44,687 bases of DNA. Source: Rhizobium sp. BK376 (GTDB lineage: Bacteria > Pseudomonadota > Alphaproteobacteria > Rhizobiales > Rhizobiaceae). Made by a program: the position numbers and the translations under genes. The notes below the pieces were generated by a model. That model had not been told where the DNA came from. It did not search any database and saw only the letters and a list, made by a program, of their open reading frames with translations. Shown piece by piece: positions 33,612 to 41,538 of the stretch. The stretch covers positions 1 through 44,687 of the forward strand of contig NZ_SLZG01000033.1 in the NCBI RefSeq assembly GCF_004341625.1. Direction: 5' to 3'. How positions within the stretch are numbered: the stretch's first letter is position 1; every line of letters begins with the position of its first letter.

Positions 33612-33794
33612 TTATTTCAGGGGGGTATTTCGAACTGCGGCAAGCCGTAGCTTGCGGAGCCGTTCATTCTTCTCCTCGCGGAGACGGCGTTCTTCTTGAA
33701 CGGCGTCAACCGCGACCTTGTTGGTGTGTTCGAATGCTGCCGCGCGCTCCTGCACGGTCAGAGTCTTTCTGAGCCTGCTTACCATGACGACCAT
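33612..33794 (-). CDS. Small basic coiled-coil hypothetical protein
   Basis: The product has 60 residues with charged heptads (VQEERRLREEKNERLRKLRL) after an RKTLTVQERAAAFEHTN segment. The start is uncertain (an in-frame ATG 9 bases later is possible) and no strong ribosome site is seen. It lies in tandem with the XRE-like gene. Confidence 0.4.
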   Translation of the reverse strand: MVVMVSRLRKTLTVQERAAAFEHTNKVAVDAVQEERRLREEKNERLRKLRLAAVRNTPLK

Positions 33795-33895
33795 CTTTTA
33801 GGATTGCCTGATATGTGGGAGAGTGCACGAGCAACTTCAATATCGTGAGGCATGCATGTGCTGCAGAGGAGCTGCCCACCCATCGGAGTAGCGTT

Positions 33896-34153
33896 ATGGC
33901 TCAGTTCATCGAACCGACCGGCCCCAAGCCGTTTTCAACGCTGTCTGTGAACCAGCGCGACCAGGTGCTGTTGGAAATCAGCAGAAGCCTGCACTTTACC
34001 GCGCTTGCATCGCGGGCTGCAAAAGATCGGCGATGGAAAAGCCTGGAGTCGCTTGGCGACAGGATCGACCGCGAGCACGAGACGATCGCCGCGGACTATT
34101 CGGATCGATCGTCGAAGCTGGTGTACCAAGCGTTGGACCTTCTAGCCAAATGA
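33896..34153 (+). CDS. Small hypothetical protein
   Basis: The product has 85 residues: MAQFIEPTGPKPFSTLSVNQ, then helical segments with RSLHFTALASRAAKDRRWKS. GGAG lies 7 bases before ATG 33896, while the upstream part of the open frame is Cys-rich and unlikely. No family is recognised. Confidence 0.5.
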   Translation: MAQFIEPTGPKPFSTLSVNQRDQVLLEISRSLHFTALASRAAKDRRWKSLESLGDRIDREHETIAADYSDRSSKLVYQALDLLAK

Positions 34154-34186
34154 CGAGCGGCAGCTGAAAGTTGACCGGCCGCATCG

Positions 34187-34273
34187 TCACAGGACGTGGG
34201 CGAAGGCTACAAATCCGACAGCACCCCAGCCGGCGGCGATTAAGATAGCAATACCGATCAGGCCCTTCTTCAT
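34187..34273 (-). CDS. 28-residue single-span membrane protein
   Basis: The short frame encodes a Lys-Lys start, one hydrophobic helix (GLIGIAILIAAGWGAVGFVA) and an AFAHVL end. GGGGA lies 6 bases before ATG. Codon use is like that of neighbours. The size and topology resemble the very small membrane proteins that modulate transporters. Function unknown. Confidence 0.5.
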   Translation of the reverse strand: MKKGLIGIAILIAAGWGAVGFVAFAHVL

Positions 34274-34548
34274 CGAAACGTCCCCGACAAGAAAAATGTC
34301 CAAGCAAGACGGTTGTCGTTGCGGCGGCGACTTAAGCACGAAAGCGATGTGGCGTCGCGTGACAGCAAGCGTGACATGGGCTGATGCAATCCGGAATGAG
34401 CGATGTCCGCTACTCGCGGAATGTCAAGGCGCGGTCAATCGCGCGACGACTTCGAGTTTAGGCTGGCGTCAGCCAGTATCCGCTTGCATAAGACGGCAAA
34501 ATTGACAGTATCGCCGACGTGTTTTCACCACGAACTTTGGGGACAAAC

Positions 34549-34788
34549 TTGCGAGTAGATGTACGCGACAACAATGTCGAGCAGGCCATTCGTGTTCTGA
34601 AGAAGAAAATGCAGCGCGAGGGTCTCATCCGCGAAATGCGTGAGCGCGAACATTACGAAAAGCCATCCGAGAAGCGGGCGCGCCAGAAGGCAGAGTCCGT
34701 GCGTCGCGCCCGGAAGGCGATGCGGAAGCAAATGGAGCGCGAGGGATTGATTGCGAAGCCGAAGAGACCAAGCAAATCCAGGCGGTAG
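34549..34788 (+). CDS. rpsU: Ribosomal protein bS21 paralogue
   Basis: The 79-residue product has the full S21 pattern: VDVRDNNVEQAIRVLKKKMQ, then REGLIREMREREHYEKPSEK, then a long Arg/Lys tail ending MEREGLIAKPKRPSKSRR. I place the start at TTG 34549, with GGGGA 5 bases before it; the mature protein normally begins just before VxVRDNN. A GTG 30 bp upstream is the alternative. Rhizobia carry several rpsU copies, and this one sits among small orphan genes rather than with ribosomal or DNA-replication genes. S21 helps 30S mRNA recruitment. Confidence 0.85.
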   Translation: MRVDVRDNNVEQAIRVLKKKMQREGLIREMREREHYEKPSEKRARQKAESVRRARKAMRKQMEREGLIAKPKRPSKSRR

Positions 34789-34927
34789 GCCAGGGATGGA
34801 GCTGGCGCGGCGATGATCGATGAAATCCACTGGTATTCGCCATTTGCAATGGAGCCAAGAGAATCTGGACGTTTATTAGCTGTCATTGATCGGTTACACA
34901 GGCGCCTTCCAAGGCGAAAGGATCAAG

Positions 34928-35104
34928 ATGTCTGAACGTTCGCGCTCGCTGGAGTCGACGAGGCATTGCATAGCGGACCGAAAACCCAAAGGGACCGCAA
35001 TCTACCTGGCGGTCGCAGTTCTCGCGGTCATTGCCGGCTTGACCTCCAGGGGTCACGTCGCCGCTGAGCCGCCCGAACCGCATATTTCAAAGCTGGTTCA
35101 ATAA
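34928..35104 (+). CDS. Small membrane-anchored or exported hypothetical protein
   Basis: The 58-residue product has one helix (AIYLAVAVLAVIAGLTSRG) after a basic N-terminal part and a short Pro-rich end (AAEPPEPHISKLVQ). AAGGA lies 5 bases before ATG 34928. Unknown function. Confidence 0.45.
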   Translation: MSERSRSLESTRHCIADRKPKGTAIYLAVAVLAVIAGLTSRGHVAAEPPEPHISKLVQ

Positions 35105-35171
35105 GTCGACAGGTTCCGCAGGCAATCCGCATCTGGCGTCCTCGATCTCGGATGGCCAAATGGTTGTGTCG

Positions 35172-36092
35172 TTACCCCGCGGCAAGCTCTCCGAGGTGCT
35201 GACGGACCCAATTCGCCTCCTGCGATGCAGTCCGGCGGAAGAGGCGTTTGAAATCACGGCTGAACTGGGCAGGGCTGACATAACCAACGGACAGAGCAAC
35301 CTCTGCTATGGTCCTGTCCTGGCGCGCCATCATCAATCGTGCTTCGTGAAGTCGCATGGCCTTGACGTATTGCATCGGGCTGCTGCCTGTCAGCGCCTTG
35401 AAATGCGCGTGAAAGGACGGAACGCTCATGCCCGCTTCATTGGCCAGCGCAGCAACCGAGATCTCTAAGCAATAGGTCTCGCGCAGCCGGGCGAGGCTTT
35501 GCACGATTTTCCCCGACGTGCCCCTCTGCTGCAATGCGGAAATCATCGCGGCGCCCTGCGGGCCGACGAGAACCCGATAATGCAATTCGTGCAAAATGCC
35601 CGCGCCCAACAAGGCAGCCTCGACCGGATCGGCGAGCGCTTTTAGCAGGCGTAGCACGACGTCCTCGATCGCGGGCGCCATTCTACTGGACATCAGACTT
35701 TTAGCCTTGGCGGCCGACGGTCCCGGATTGCGCACCTGGACTTTTGAGGCGATCTCGGCAGCCAACGTCATATCGAACTCGACATAGACCGCAAGCAGGG
35801 GGCGCTCCGCACTGGCAACGGATTCCATGCGGAATGGAACAGGCACCGACACCGCCAGATAATGCTCCTCGTCGTAGAGATAGACTTCGCCTTCCAGCAT
35901 GCCCTGCTTGCGGCCCTGCAGTACGAAGACCGCTCCCGGCCTATAGAGCACAGGAACATCATGAAGCACCGCGCTGGTCCTGAGGATGCGGACGCCATGA
36001 AGCCCTGTCGGATTGTATCCCTGATGTGGCGCAAGGCGCCCGGCCAGCTCCACCAGCTCCTGGCGCTTCGTATAATTGCTTTCCATATTCAT
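35172..36092 (-). CDS. AraC-family regulator with AraC_N domain (second SDR-linked copy)
   Basis: The product has 306 residues. An AraC_N domain includes RILRTSAVLHDVPVLYRPGA and FVLQGRKQGMLEGEVYLYDE; two C-terminal HTHs follow: AALANEAGMSVPSFHAHFKAL and EVALSVGYVSPAQFSRDFKR. It is like the AraC protein at 16917-17954 and also sits divergently from an SDR gene. It probably activates that gene in response to a small molecule. The longer frame begins with TTG 36104; I prefer ATG 36092. Confidence 0.87.
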   Translation of the reverse strand: MNMESNYTKRQELVELAGRLAPHQGYNPTGLHGVRILRTSAVLHDVPVLYRPGAVFVLQGRKQGMLEGEVYLYDEEHYLAVSVPVPFRMESVASAERPLLAVYVEFDMTLAAEIASKVQVRNPGPSAAKAKSLMSSRMAPAIEDVVLRLLKALADPVEAALLGAGILHELHYRVLVGPQGAAMISALQQRGTSGKIVQSLARLRETYCLEISVAALANEAGMSVPSFHAHFKALTGSSPMQYVKAMRLHEARLMMARQDRTIAEVALSVGYVSPAQFSRDFKRLFRRTASQEANWVRQHLGELAAG

Positions 36093-36187
36093 AGAAATTG
36101 GCAAGCCTTTGATAGTTTTTGCAATCGATGCATCCGTATTCCAAGATTATTAGTCAAGGCCCAACCAATCAAGAAGAGAAGTCAAAC

Positions 36188-37015
36188 ATGTCTCACAAGA
36201 CCTTCTTCATTACCGGCGCCAATTCGGGCTTCGGTCTTGCCATCGCTTCCGCAGCAAGCAACCAGGGCCACACGGTCGTGGGCACCGTCCGCTCCGAGGC
36301 ATCGCGGACAAGCCTTGCGGAACGGCTTCCGGCGGTCCATTCCGTCCTCTGCGATGTTACCGAATTCGACCGGATACCCGACGTTGTCGACCAGGTAGAG
36401 AACGACCACGGACCTGTCCATGTTCTGATCAACAATGCCGGCTATGGCCACGAAGGGATCCTTGAAGAGTCATCGCTCGAAGAGATGCGGCGCCAGTTCG
36501 ACGTGAATGTCTTCGGAGCCGTTGCGGTCGCCAAGGCCTTCCTGCCGCGCTTCCGGGAGCGGCGTCGCGGCTTCATCGTGAATGTCACATCAATGGGTGG
36601 GATGATCACCATGCCCGGCATTGCCTACTATTGCGGCAGCAAGTTTGCGCTGCAGGGCATTTCGGAAGTCATGCGATCGGAGATGGCACCATTTGGCGTG
36701 CATGTCTCCGCGCTCTGCCCCGGCTCCTTCCGAACGGATTGGGCCGGCCGCTCGATGATCCGCACGGAGAGGTCCATTGCGGATTACGATACGCTGTTCG
36801 ATCCAATCCGGCGCACCCGCCAGGAAAAGAGCGGCAAGCAGCTCGGTGACCCTGAGAAGCTAGCGTCAGTTGTTTTGAATCTGATAGATTCTGACAATCC
36901 TCCACCGCAGCTTTTACTCGGAAGCGATGCGCTGCAGCACGTCTCGGACCGTATAGACCGCCTCAAGCAGGAGATCGAGGCGTGGAAATCTGTGACCATC
37001 TCGACTGACGGCTGA
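36188..37015 (+). CDS. Short-chain dehydrogenase/reductase
   Basis: The 275-residue classical SDR has cofactor motif GANSGFG (10-16), NNAG (82-85), Ser135 in NVTSMGGM and Tyr148-x3-Lys152 in YYCGSKFAL. An Arg after strand 2 (GTVRSEASR) points to NADP(H). I start it at ATG 36188, where the Rossmann strand begins, with an AGAGAAG-like ribosome site. It is divergent from the AraC gene with 95 bp between. It would oxidise or reduce a small hydroxyl or carbonyl compound. Confidence 0.88.
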   Translation: MSHKTFFITGANSGFGLAIASAASNQGHTVVGTVRSEASRTSLAERLPAVHSVLCDVTEFDRIPDVVDQVENDHGPVHVLINNAGYGHEGILEESSLEEMRRQFDVNVFGAVAVAKAFLPRFRERRRGFIVNVTSMGGMITMPGIAYYCGSKFALQGISEVMRSEMAPFGVHVSALCPGSFRTDWAGRSMIRTERSIADYDTLFDPIRRTRQEKSGKQLGDPEKLASVVLNLIDSDNPPPQLLLGSDALQHVSDRIDRLKQEIEAWKSVTISTDG

Positions 37016-37299
37016 CTGCGTAAAGTGCTTCGACCAGTGCGATTGGCAGCCGCGCCATGATCCCCAAACCCGATCGGGCCAATCGTGTTCGGGACGGGGC
37101 GTTGGAGCCCTTCAGCCGTGACATGCTGGCTCAGAATTGCTGATCGGCTGGGCGCTTCCAGCCTGAGGTGTTCCAAAGGCCCTTTCGCCGTTCTCGTCGT
37201 CCAGCTTCAGTGGGCGTGCACATAGAGGTCGCTTGCACACCCGCTCGCTCTTTAAAGTGAACCGGCAGAGGCTTAATTGGAAGCGCCTGCCTGCCACGA

Positions 37300-37512
37300 T
37301 TACTTTGTTGCGTGAGCTTCCGTAGAGATATCGACGCTGAGTTCATCGCCGATATAGGGAAGATAGGTCTCGATACCGAAATCCGAGCGCTTGAATGTCG
37401 CCGTGGCATCAAAGCCTACCGCATCGTACTTGGTCATCGGATGGACGCCGGCCTTGTTGAGCGTGACGTTGAGGGTCACCGGCTTGCTGACGCCGCGAAT
37501 GGTCAGGGCCAT
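37300..37512 (-). pseudogene. YceI-family remnant, C-terminal half
   Basis: The 70 codons read ALTIRGVSKPVTLNVTLNKA, then VGFDATATFKRSDFGIETYL and DELSVDISTEA, the last strands of YceI, a periplasmic lipocalin-like isoprenoid-binding protein of about 190 residues. A TAA stands in frame 18 bases before the first ATG, and the signal peptide and first half are absent. It is a fragment without a plausible start of its own. Confidence 0.75.
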
Positions 37513-37855
37513 GCGACCGCCCGTGGTCGTTTATGCCTCAGGGGCAGCGAGGTACCGCTGCGCCGGCGCGTTCAAGGAAATCTTGGGGATCAGGTTCCGT
37601 CGTTCTCTACACGGCAAAGACACACGTTACCGGCGGGCGCGAACATGGGGTGGCATAGCCAATTGTCAGCATGCCGACAAACGTGACGAATGCGAAGATA
37701 TCCACAGCGCGTTGGCGCACCAAAACGGGCCTCCATTTGATGGGGCTTTATCGGCTTTGCCCATAGGGGTAGACCTTTCAGAGAGTTCGTTTGACACTCA
37801 AGCGTCGGACGGACTGAGGCCACGGCCATCAGTATCGTCGTCGCAGCGTTGCCCG
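37513..37855. other. Gene-free stretch with a decayed small membrane-protein-like reading
   Basis: On the minus strand an ATG at 37764 (AAAGG upstream) opens MGKADKAPSNGG. A different frame at about 37630-37735 reads RPVLVRQRAVDIFAFVTFVG then MLTIGYATP, one hydrophobic helix. These could be one frameshifted small protein upstream of the YceI fragment. I cannot name it. Confidence 0.25.
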
Positions 37856-38098
37856 CTATCGCATGTAAGAGAGCATCTCGCGAGCCTCGCTGAGCGCTTG
37901 TTCTTGCGTCTTGAATTTTCGACTAGGGAGGCTTCGGTGCTCCGTGAGATGAATGATGTAAAACCATCGACCGAACCAGGTTCGCCGGGTTTCGATCCGA
38001 TATCGCAAGACATCGTTGGCAGAAGGCGTTGTCGAGCTGTCGTCGAGTGCCCCGACTGCGCGGCGGAGGTGAACGTCGGGCGCTCCATAGACCGTCAT
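37856..38098 (-). CDS. Small hypothetical protein, second of a coupled pair
   Basis: The product has 80 residues. It contains RRTWFGRWFYIIHLTEHRSL, then SRKFKTQEQALSEAREMLSY, an alpha/beta layout. Its ATG overlaps the stop of the preceding gene (ATGA). GGGAG lies 8 bases upstream. It shares the layout of the upstream partner (an aromatic strand followed by a C-terminal helix). The family is unknown to me. Confidence 0.55.
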   Translation of the reverse strand: MTVYGAPDVHLRRAVGALDDSSTTPSANDVLRYRIETRRTWFGRWFYIIHLTEHRSLPSRKFKTQEQALSEAREMLSYMR

Positions 38099-38331
38099 TG
38101 TGTAAACTCCCTCATCCCCTCGATGACAACAGTCGCGCAAAATTCGAGATAGGCGTCCTTTTCCGACGCAAACGGTGCGTCCCACCGCGTCAGACGCCCG
38201 TTCGTATCGATGACCTCCAGCCACCAATGGTCGGTGCCGGCGATTTGAAAAATCTCCACGCGCACCGACAACCCCTCGTGTGTCTCATAGCCGGAAAGGC
38301 TCGACATTTTGATATCAGGCTCCTCGACCAT
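38095..38331 (-). CDS. Small hypothetical protein, first of a coupled pair
   Basis: The product has about 78 residues: EGLSVRVEIFQIAGTDHWWL, then EVIDTNGRLTRWDAPFASEK, then a helix. A later ATG (38307) is a possible start. The ribosome site is weak. It is coupled to the next gene by an ATGA overlap. Confidence 0.5.
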   Translation of the reverse strand: MVEEPDIKMSSLSGYETHEGLSVRVEIFQIAGTDHWWLEVIDTNGRLTRWDAPFASEKDAYLEFCATVVIEGMREFTQ

Positions 38332-38636
38332 CGTTGTTTCGGTCAGATACGCGCTGCAGTATCGCGGTGTCCCCGAGACGTTGCGATTTCGGCCGGTGAG
38401 GATGAAAGCGGGTGAGAAAAATGCAACAAGATAAGCGGTACTTCTCGTTGTTGCCGTTTTGAAGAGGGGGCTAGGAGGGTGGACTTCATGGATGCTTTCG
38501 ACACTTCGCGACGAGCTAGGGTGACGGTTTCCACTCGAAGTGTACGTCGTCAATCCCAAAGAGAATGACCGGGCAAGTTGATCTATTTTTTCTGCGCGAA
38601 TAGGATGATTTGCCCTGTTAAGTGGACAATGGACTC

Positions 38637-39674
38637 ATGTCTTCGACGCCTCGCCATATGTTTCTCCAACTCGATCGGAACAACACGAGCCCCGCTGAGC
38701 GGCTCGCCTTATGGCAAGACCTGATGAGCGCTGCAGGCAAGGTACATATTCCCGACCCGGAAACGTTCACCGGCTACTTCACCTCCCTCGCTCTTGGTGA
38801 TTTACGCACTATGCGAGTGCGATCCGGCGAGTTTCGTTACGTGCGCGACAGGCAGATGGCACGCAACGTCAGCCGAGATCACGTCATGATCAATTTGACC
38901 GAGAGCGGTCGAATTGCCGGAGAGGTTGCCGGTCGCAGGGTCATGGCGGGTGCAGGAGCGGTCGTGATCTCGCGACTGGCTTCGCCGATGGATGTGATTC
39001 TGCAAGAAGAAGCCGAGTGGTTGGCATTGATTATTCCTCGGGCCATACTCGACAAATACATGGCTTGGTCGCCGAGGTTCGACGCTCGCGTGCTCCAGCC
39101 CGAATCAACTCAGGCGATTCTGATAGGTGGGCTCCTGCGGTCGCTCGATAGGCTGTCGGAATCAGTTTCACCGCGGGAGACCACGTGTGCGGCACGTGCG
39201 AGCCTTGTGTTTCTGGCTACGTGCCTCGGCGGGGCGACCCCGGCGCTCCCGAGAGTCGAAACAACGGAAGATCTCGTTCGATCGATACGACGCTATATGG
39301 CGCAACGGCTGGCCGATCCGGACCTTGGCCCTGACCTCATTTGTCGCGAGTTCGCCATGTCGCGTTCGAAGCTTTATCGGGTCATGGGCGACACCACGAA
39401 TATCGCAAGCGTCATCAAACGAACACGACTGCGCGCAGTTCGCAGCGACATCCTTTCAGGCAAACACGCATCACGATCGCTAGCCGACATTGCGAAGGGG
39501 CGGGGTCTGACAGATGAACGAAACTTCCGACGCTCGTTCGTAAGCGAGTTTGGCTATCCTCCATCCGCCTTGCGCAAACAGGTGGGTGCGAATGGCAACT
39601 CACGGCACGCCGAGCTGGAAGCAGGTGGTTCCGATCTCGAACGTTGGTTCCAGGGATTGGATGACCACGATTAG
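38637..39674 (+). CDS. AraC-family regulator with AraC_binding_2-like domain
   Basis: The product has 345 residues. The N-terminal part (FTGYFTSLALGDLRTMRVRS, then HVMINLTESGRIAGEVAGRR) matches the AraC regulators whose sensor domain resembles that of NphR-type activators. The C-terminal HTH part reads DLICREFAMSRSKLYRVMGD and SLADIAKGRGLTDERNFRRSF, a degenerate second HTH. It is distinct from the two SDR-linked AraC proteins of the window. An in-frame GTG 15 bp upstream is an alternative start. Its target is not evident; no gene is divergent within 290 bp except the small orphan pair. Confidence 0.83.
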   Translation: MSSTPRHMFLQLDRNNTSPAERLALWQDLMSAAGKVHIPDPETFTGYFTSLALGDLRTMRVRSGEFRYVRDRQMARNVSRDHVMINLTESGRIAGEVAGRRVMAGAGAVVISRLASPMDVILQEEAEWLALIIPRAILDKYMAWSPRFDARVLQPESTQAILIGGLLRSLDRLSESVSPRETTCAARASLVFLATCLGGATPALPRVETTEDLVRSIRRYMAQRLADPDLGPDLICREFAMSRSKLYRVMGDTTNIASVIKRTRLRAVRSDILSGKHASRSLADIAKGRGLTDERNFRRSFVSEFGYPPSALRKQVGANGNSRHAELEAGGSDLERWFQGLDDHD

Positions 39675-40185
39675 TCGAAGTTGGACGAGGCGTCTGCGCC
39701 AACCCGAGAGCATCGACATATCGTGCGGGTAATGCTTTGGAAATGGCAACGTTGCCTGACAATCCCGTCTCCTTTCGGCTAGGACCTAAAGGGTTACCAT
39801 GAGCCGCTGTGCGTTCGGGGCCTGCCAGCAGTAACCGAGTACCGAGAGGATGGATTTCGGAGAGGCAACCGCAAAGTTGATCCCGCCTGCTGCCGCGTAA
39901 TCGAGCCCACAGGCGTTCAACGTCCGGAGCACATTCTAGATCCGCTCGGCATCAGGCACTTCGAGAAGGGATCAAGTCGGAAGTGCATCATCAATCTCCA
40001 GTCTGTTCGGTCGCGGTAATGATCCGGCGCCTCCAAGGCTGGTCGATGAGTGTTGTTGGCGCTTTTCGAGATGTCTCAAAATGAAATATGTTGCTCCGGC
40101 CGCACTGTGCGGTGCTGGCGCATCGTTGCTGGCGCGAACGGTGCAGGTGTGCGAGGCTGTCTCCGCGCCAAGCGGGGAGGGGCAC
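39675..40185. other. Long stretch without a clear gene
   Basis: On the minus strand, near 39785-39935, one frame reads LRTLNACGLDYAAAGGINFA, then VASPKSILSVLGYCWQAPNA, which has protein-like composition but no start and an upstream stop. It may be a remnant. The open frame before the DJ-1 gene (from 40081) has Cys/Ala-rich sequence without homology. Confidence 0.3.
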
Positions 40186-40908
40186 ATGTCCGAATTCAAC
40201 ATCGGCTTTCTGATTTTTCCAGGCATCACACAGCTTGATTTCACTGGTCCCTTTGAAGTTCTGAGCAGGCTTGGCACGCCTCCGTCGCTTTCAGCGACGA
40301 GCAAGTCTTCGCATGCAAGGACCCACGTTGTCGCGAAGACTATGCAGCCTGTATCCAGTGATCGTGGTCTTGGCTTCCTGCCCACTTGCACGTTCCAGAA
40401 TTGTCCACCGCTTGATCTAATCTGTGTTCCCGGCGGAGCGGGTGTGGTGGACGCCTTGGCGGATTTGGAGACAGTCGATTTCATTCGTCGGCAAGGCAGC
40501 CAAGCTAGCTATATCACCGCGGTGTGCGTCGGTTCGTTCCTTCTAGGTGCTGCCGGGTTGTTGAAGGGACGTCGGGCGACGACGCATTGGGCCTATGCCG
40601 ACCTTCTCCCTCTGACTGGTGCGGTCCGCGAAAAAGCACGTGTCGTACGGGACGGCAACGTTTTCACCTCCGGCGGCGTCACGGCTGGTATTGATTTCGC
40701 ATTCAGCATTGTGGCCGAACTTGCCGGGCAGGACGTCGCTCAGGCCATTCAGCTCGGGATCGAATACGATCCATCACCTCCCTTCGAGGCCGGCCATCCT
40801 GACAAAGCATCGGATGCGGCCATTTCGCTGATGGTTCAGAGAAACGAAAATGCCCGCGCCGGGATCAAGAGGGCACTTGAGGCTTTGACCAATGAGCGCA
40901 AAAGCTAG
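40186..40908 (+). CDS. DJ-1/PfpI-family protein (isonitrile hydratase-like)
   Basis: The product has 240 residues. NIGFLIFPGITQLDFTGPFE starts the class I glutamine amidotransferase-like fold; the nucleophile elbow is ITAVCVGSFLLGAAGLL with Cys114. The Glu24-Cys114 pair and TTHWAYADLL fit isonitrile hydratase-like members. GGGAGGGG lies before ATG, and the upstream 35 residues of the open frame are unconserved. Isonitrile hydratases hydrate isocyanides to N-formamides; the real substrate here is unknown. Part of a group of unrelated detoxification-like genes. Confidence 0.85.
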   Translation: MSEFNIGFLIFPGITQLDFTGPFEVLSRLGTPPSLSATSKSSHARTHVVAKTMQPVSSDRGLGFLPTCTFQNCPPLDLICVPGGAGVVDALADLETVDFIRRQGSQASYITAVCVGSFLLGAAGLLKGRRATTHWAYADLLPLTGAVREKARVVRDGNVFTSGGVTAGIDFAFSIVAELAGQDVAQAIQLGIEYDPSPPFEAGHPDKASDAAISLMVQRNENARAGIKRALEALTNERKS

Positions 40909-40978
40909 GCACCAACGGCGATCCACGTGGTGGAAAGAGATTGAGTGGGCAAGGCCGCGGATTTGACTGAGGTTGCAT

Positions 40979-41422
40979 ATGATCGGCGAGAAGCAGCGTT
41001 CGGGATGCTCATGGGAAAACGAATGGGAAACGCTGGATCGCTTTGCTTTTGGCGACGAACCAGTTCTTGCTGATCGGTTACTCGATCTCGTTTTACGCGG
41101 TATGAAGACCGCGACGTGCTGGTCTGTCGAGGAAGGAAAGCAGACGGAAGTCGGTTGCCGATCTGTTGTCTGTGATGGCAGCGATCGTCCCAGAGCCGTG
41201 TTGGAGACAATCTCGATTGAGCAAATGGCGTTTGATCAGGTCAACCAAGACTTTGCAGCACGGGAAGGAGAGGGAGATTTAAGCCTCGGCAATTGGCGGA
41301 CCTCGCACCGCGAGTATTTCGAGCGGGCAGGAGTCTATCGCCCTGGCATGTTGCTGTGGTGCGAAACATTTCGGTTGATCTCGATAATCGAAACGCCGCC
41401 CTATTCCGCTGATGTCGGCTGA
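40979..41422 (+). CDS. ASCH-domain protein
   Basis: The product has 147 residues. It has the ASCH pattern: DEPVLADRLLDLVLRGMKTA, then WSVEEGKQTEVGCRSVVCDG, then ETISIEQMAFDQV and REGEGDLSLGNWRTSHREYF. ASCH proteins of this length group with YqfB-like amidohydrolases or RNA-binding coactivators. GAGG stands 6 bases before ATG 40979. The gene follows the DJ-1 gene by 70 bp. Confidence 0.8.
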   Translation: MIGEKQRSGCSWENEWETLDRFAFGDEPVLADRLLDLVLRGMKTATCWSVEEGKQTEVGCRSVVCDGSDRPRAVLETISIEQMAFDQVNQDFAAREGEGDLSLGNWRTSHREYFERAGVYRPGMLLWCETFRLISIIETPPYSADVG

Positions 41423-41538
41423 GTGCCGAGGCGCTTCGCACCAATCAGACTGCTCTAGTGGACCTAACCTGTGGTTTGCTGAGTTGTTAAACTAGCAAAG
41501 CTCTTTAACATCCGTGTGGCAGGTATTCGGGGGCATCG

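Noticed and set aside
34296..34505. 69-codon plus-strand frame before the S21 gene
   Set aside because: Cys/Trp/Ser-rich reading without a ribosome site or motif.
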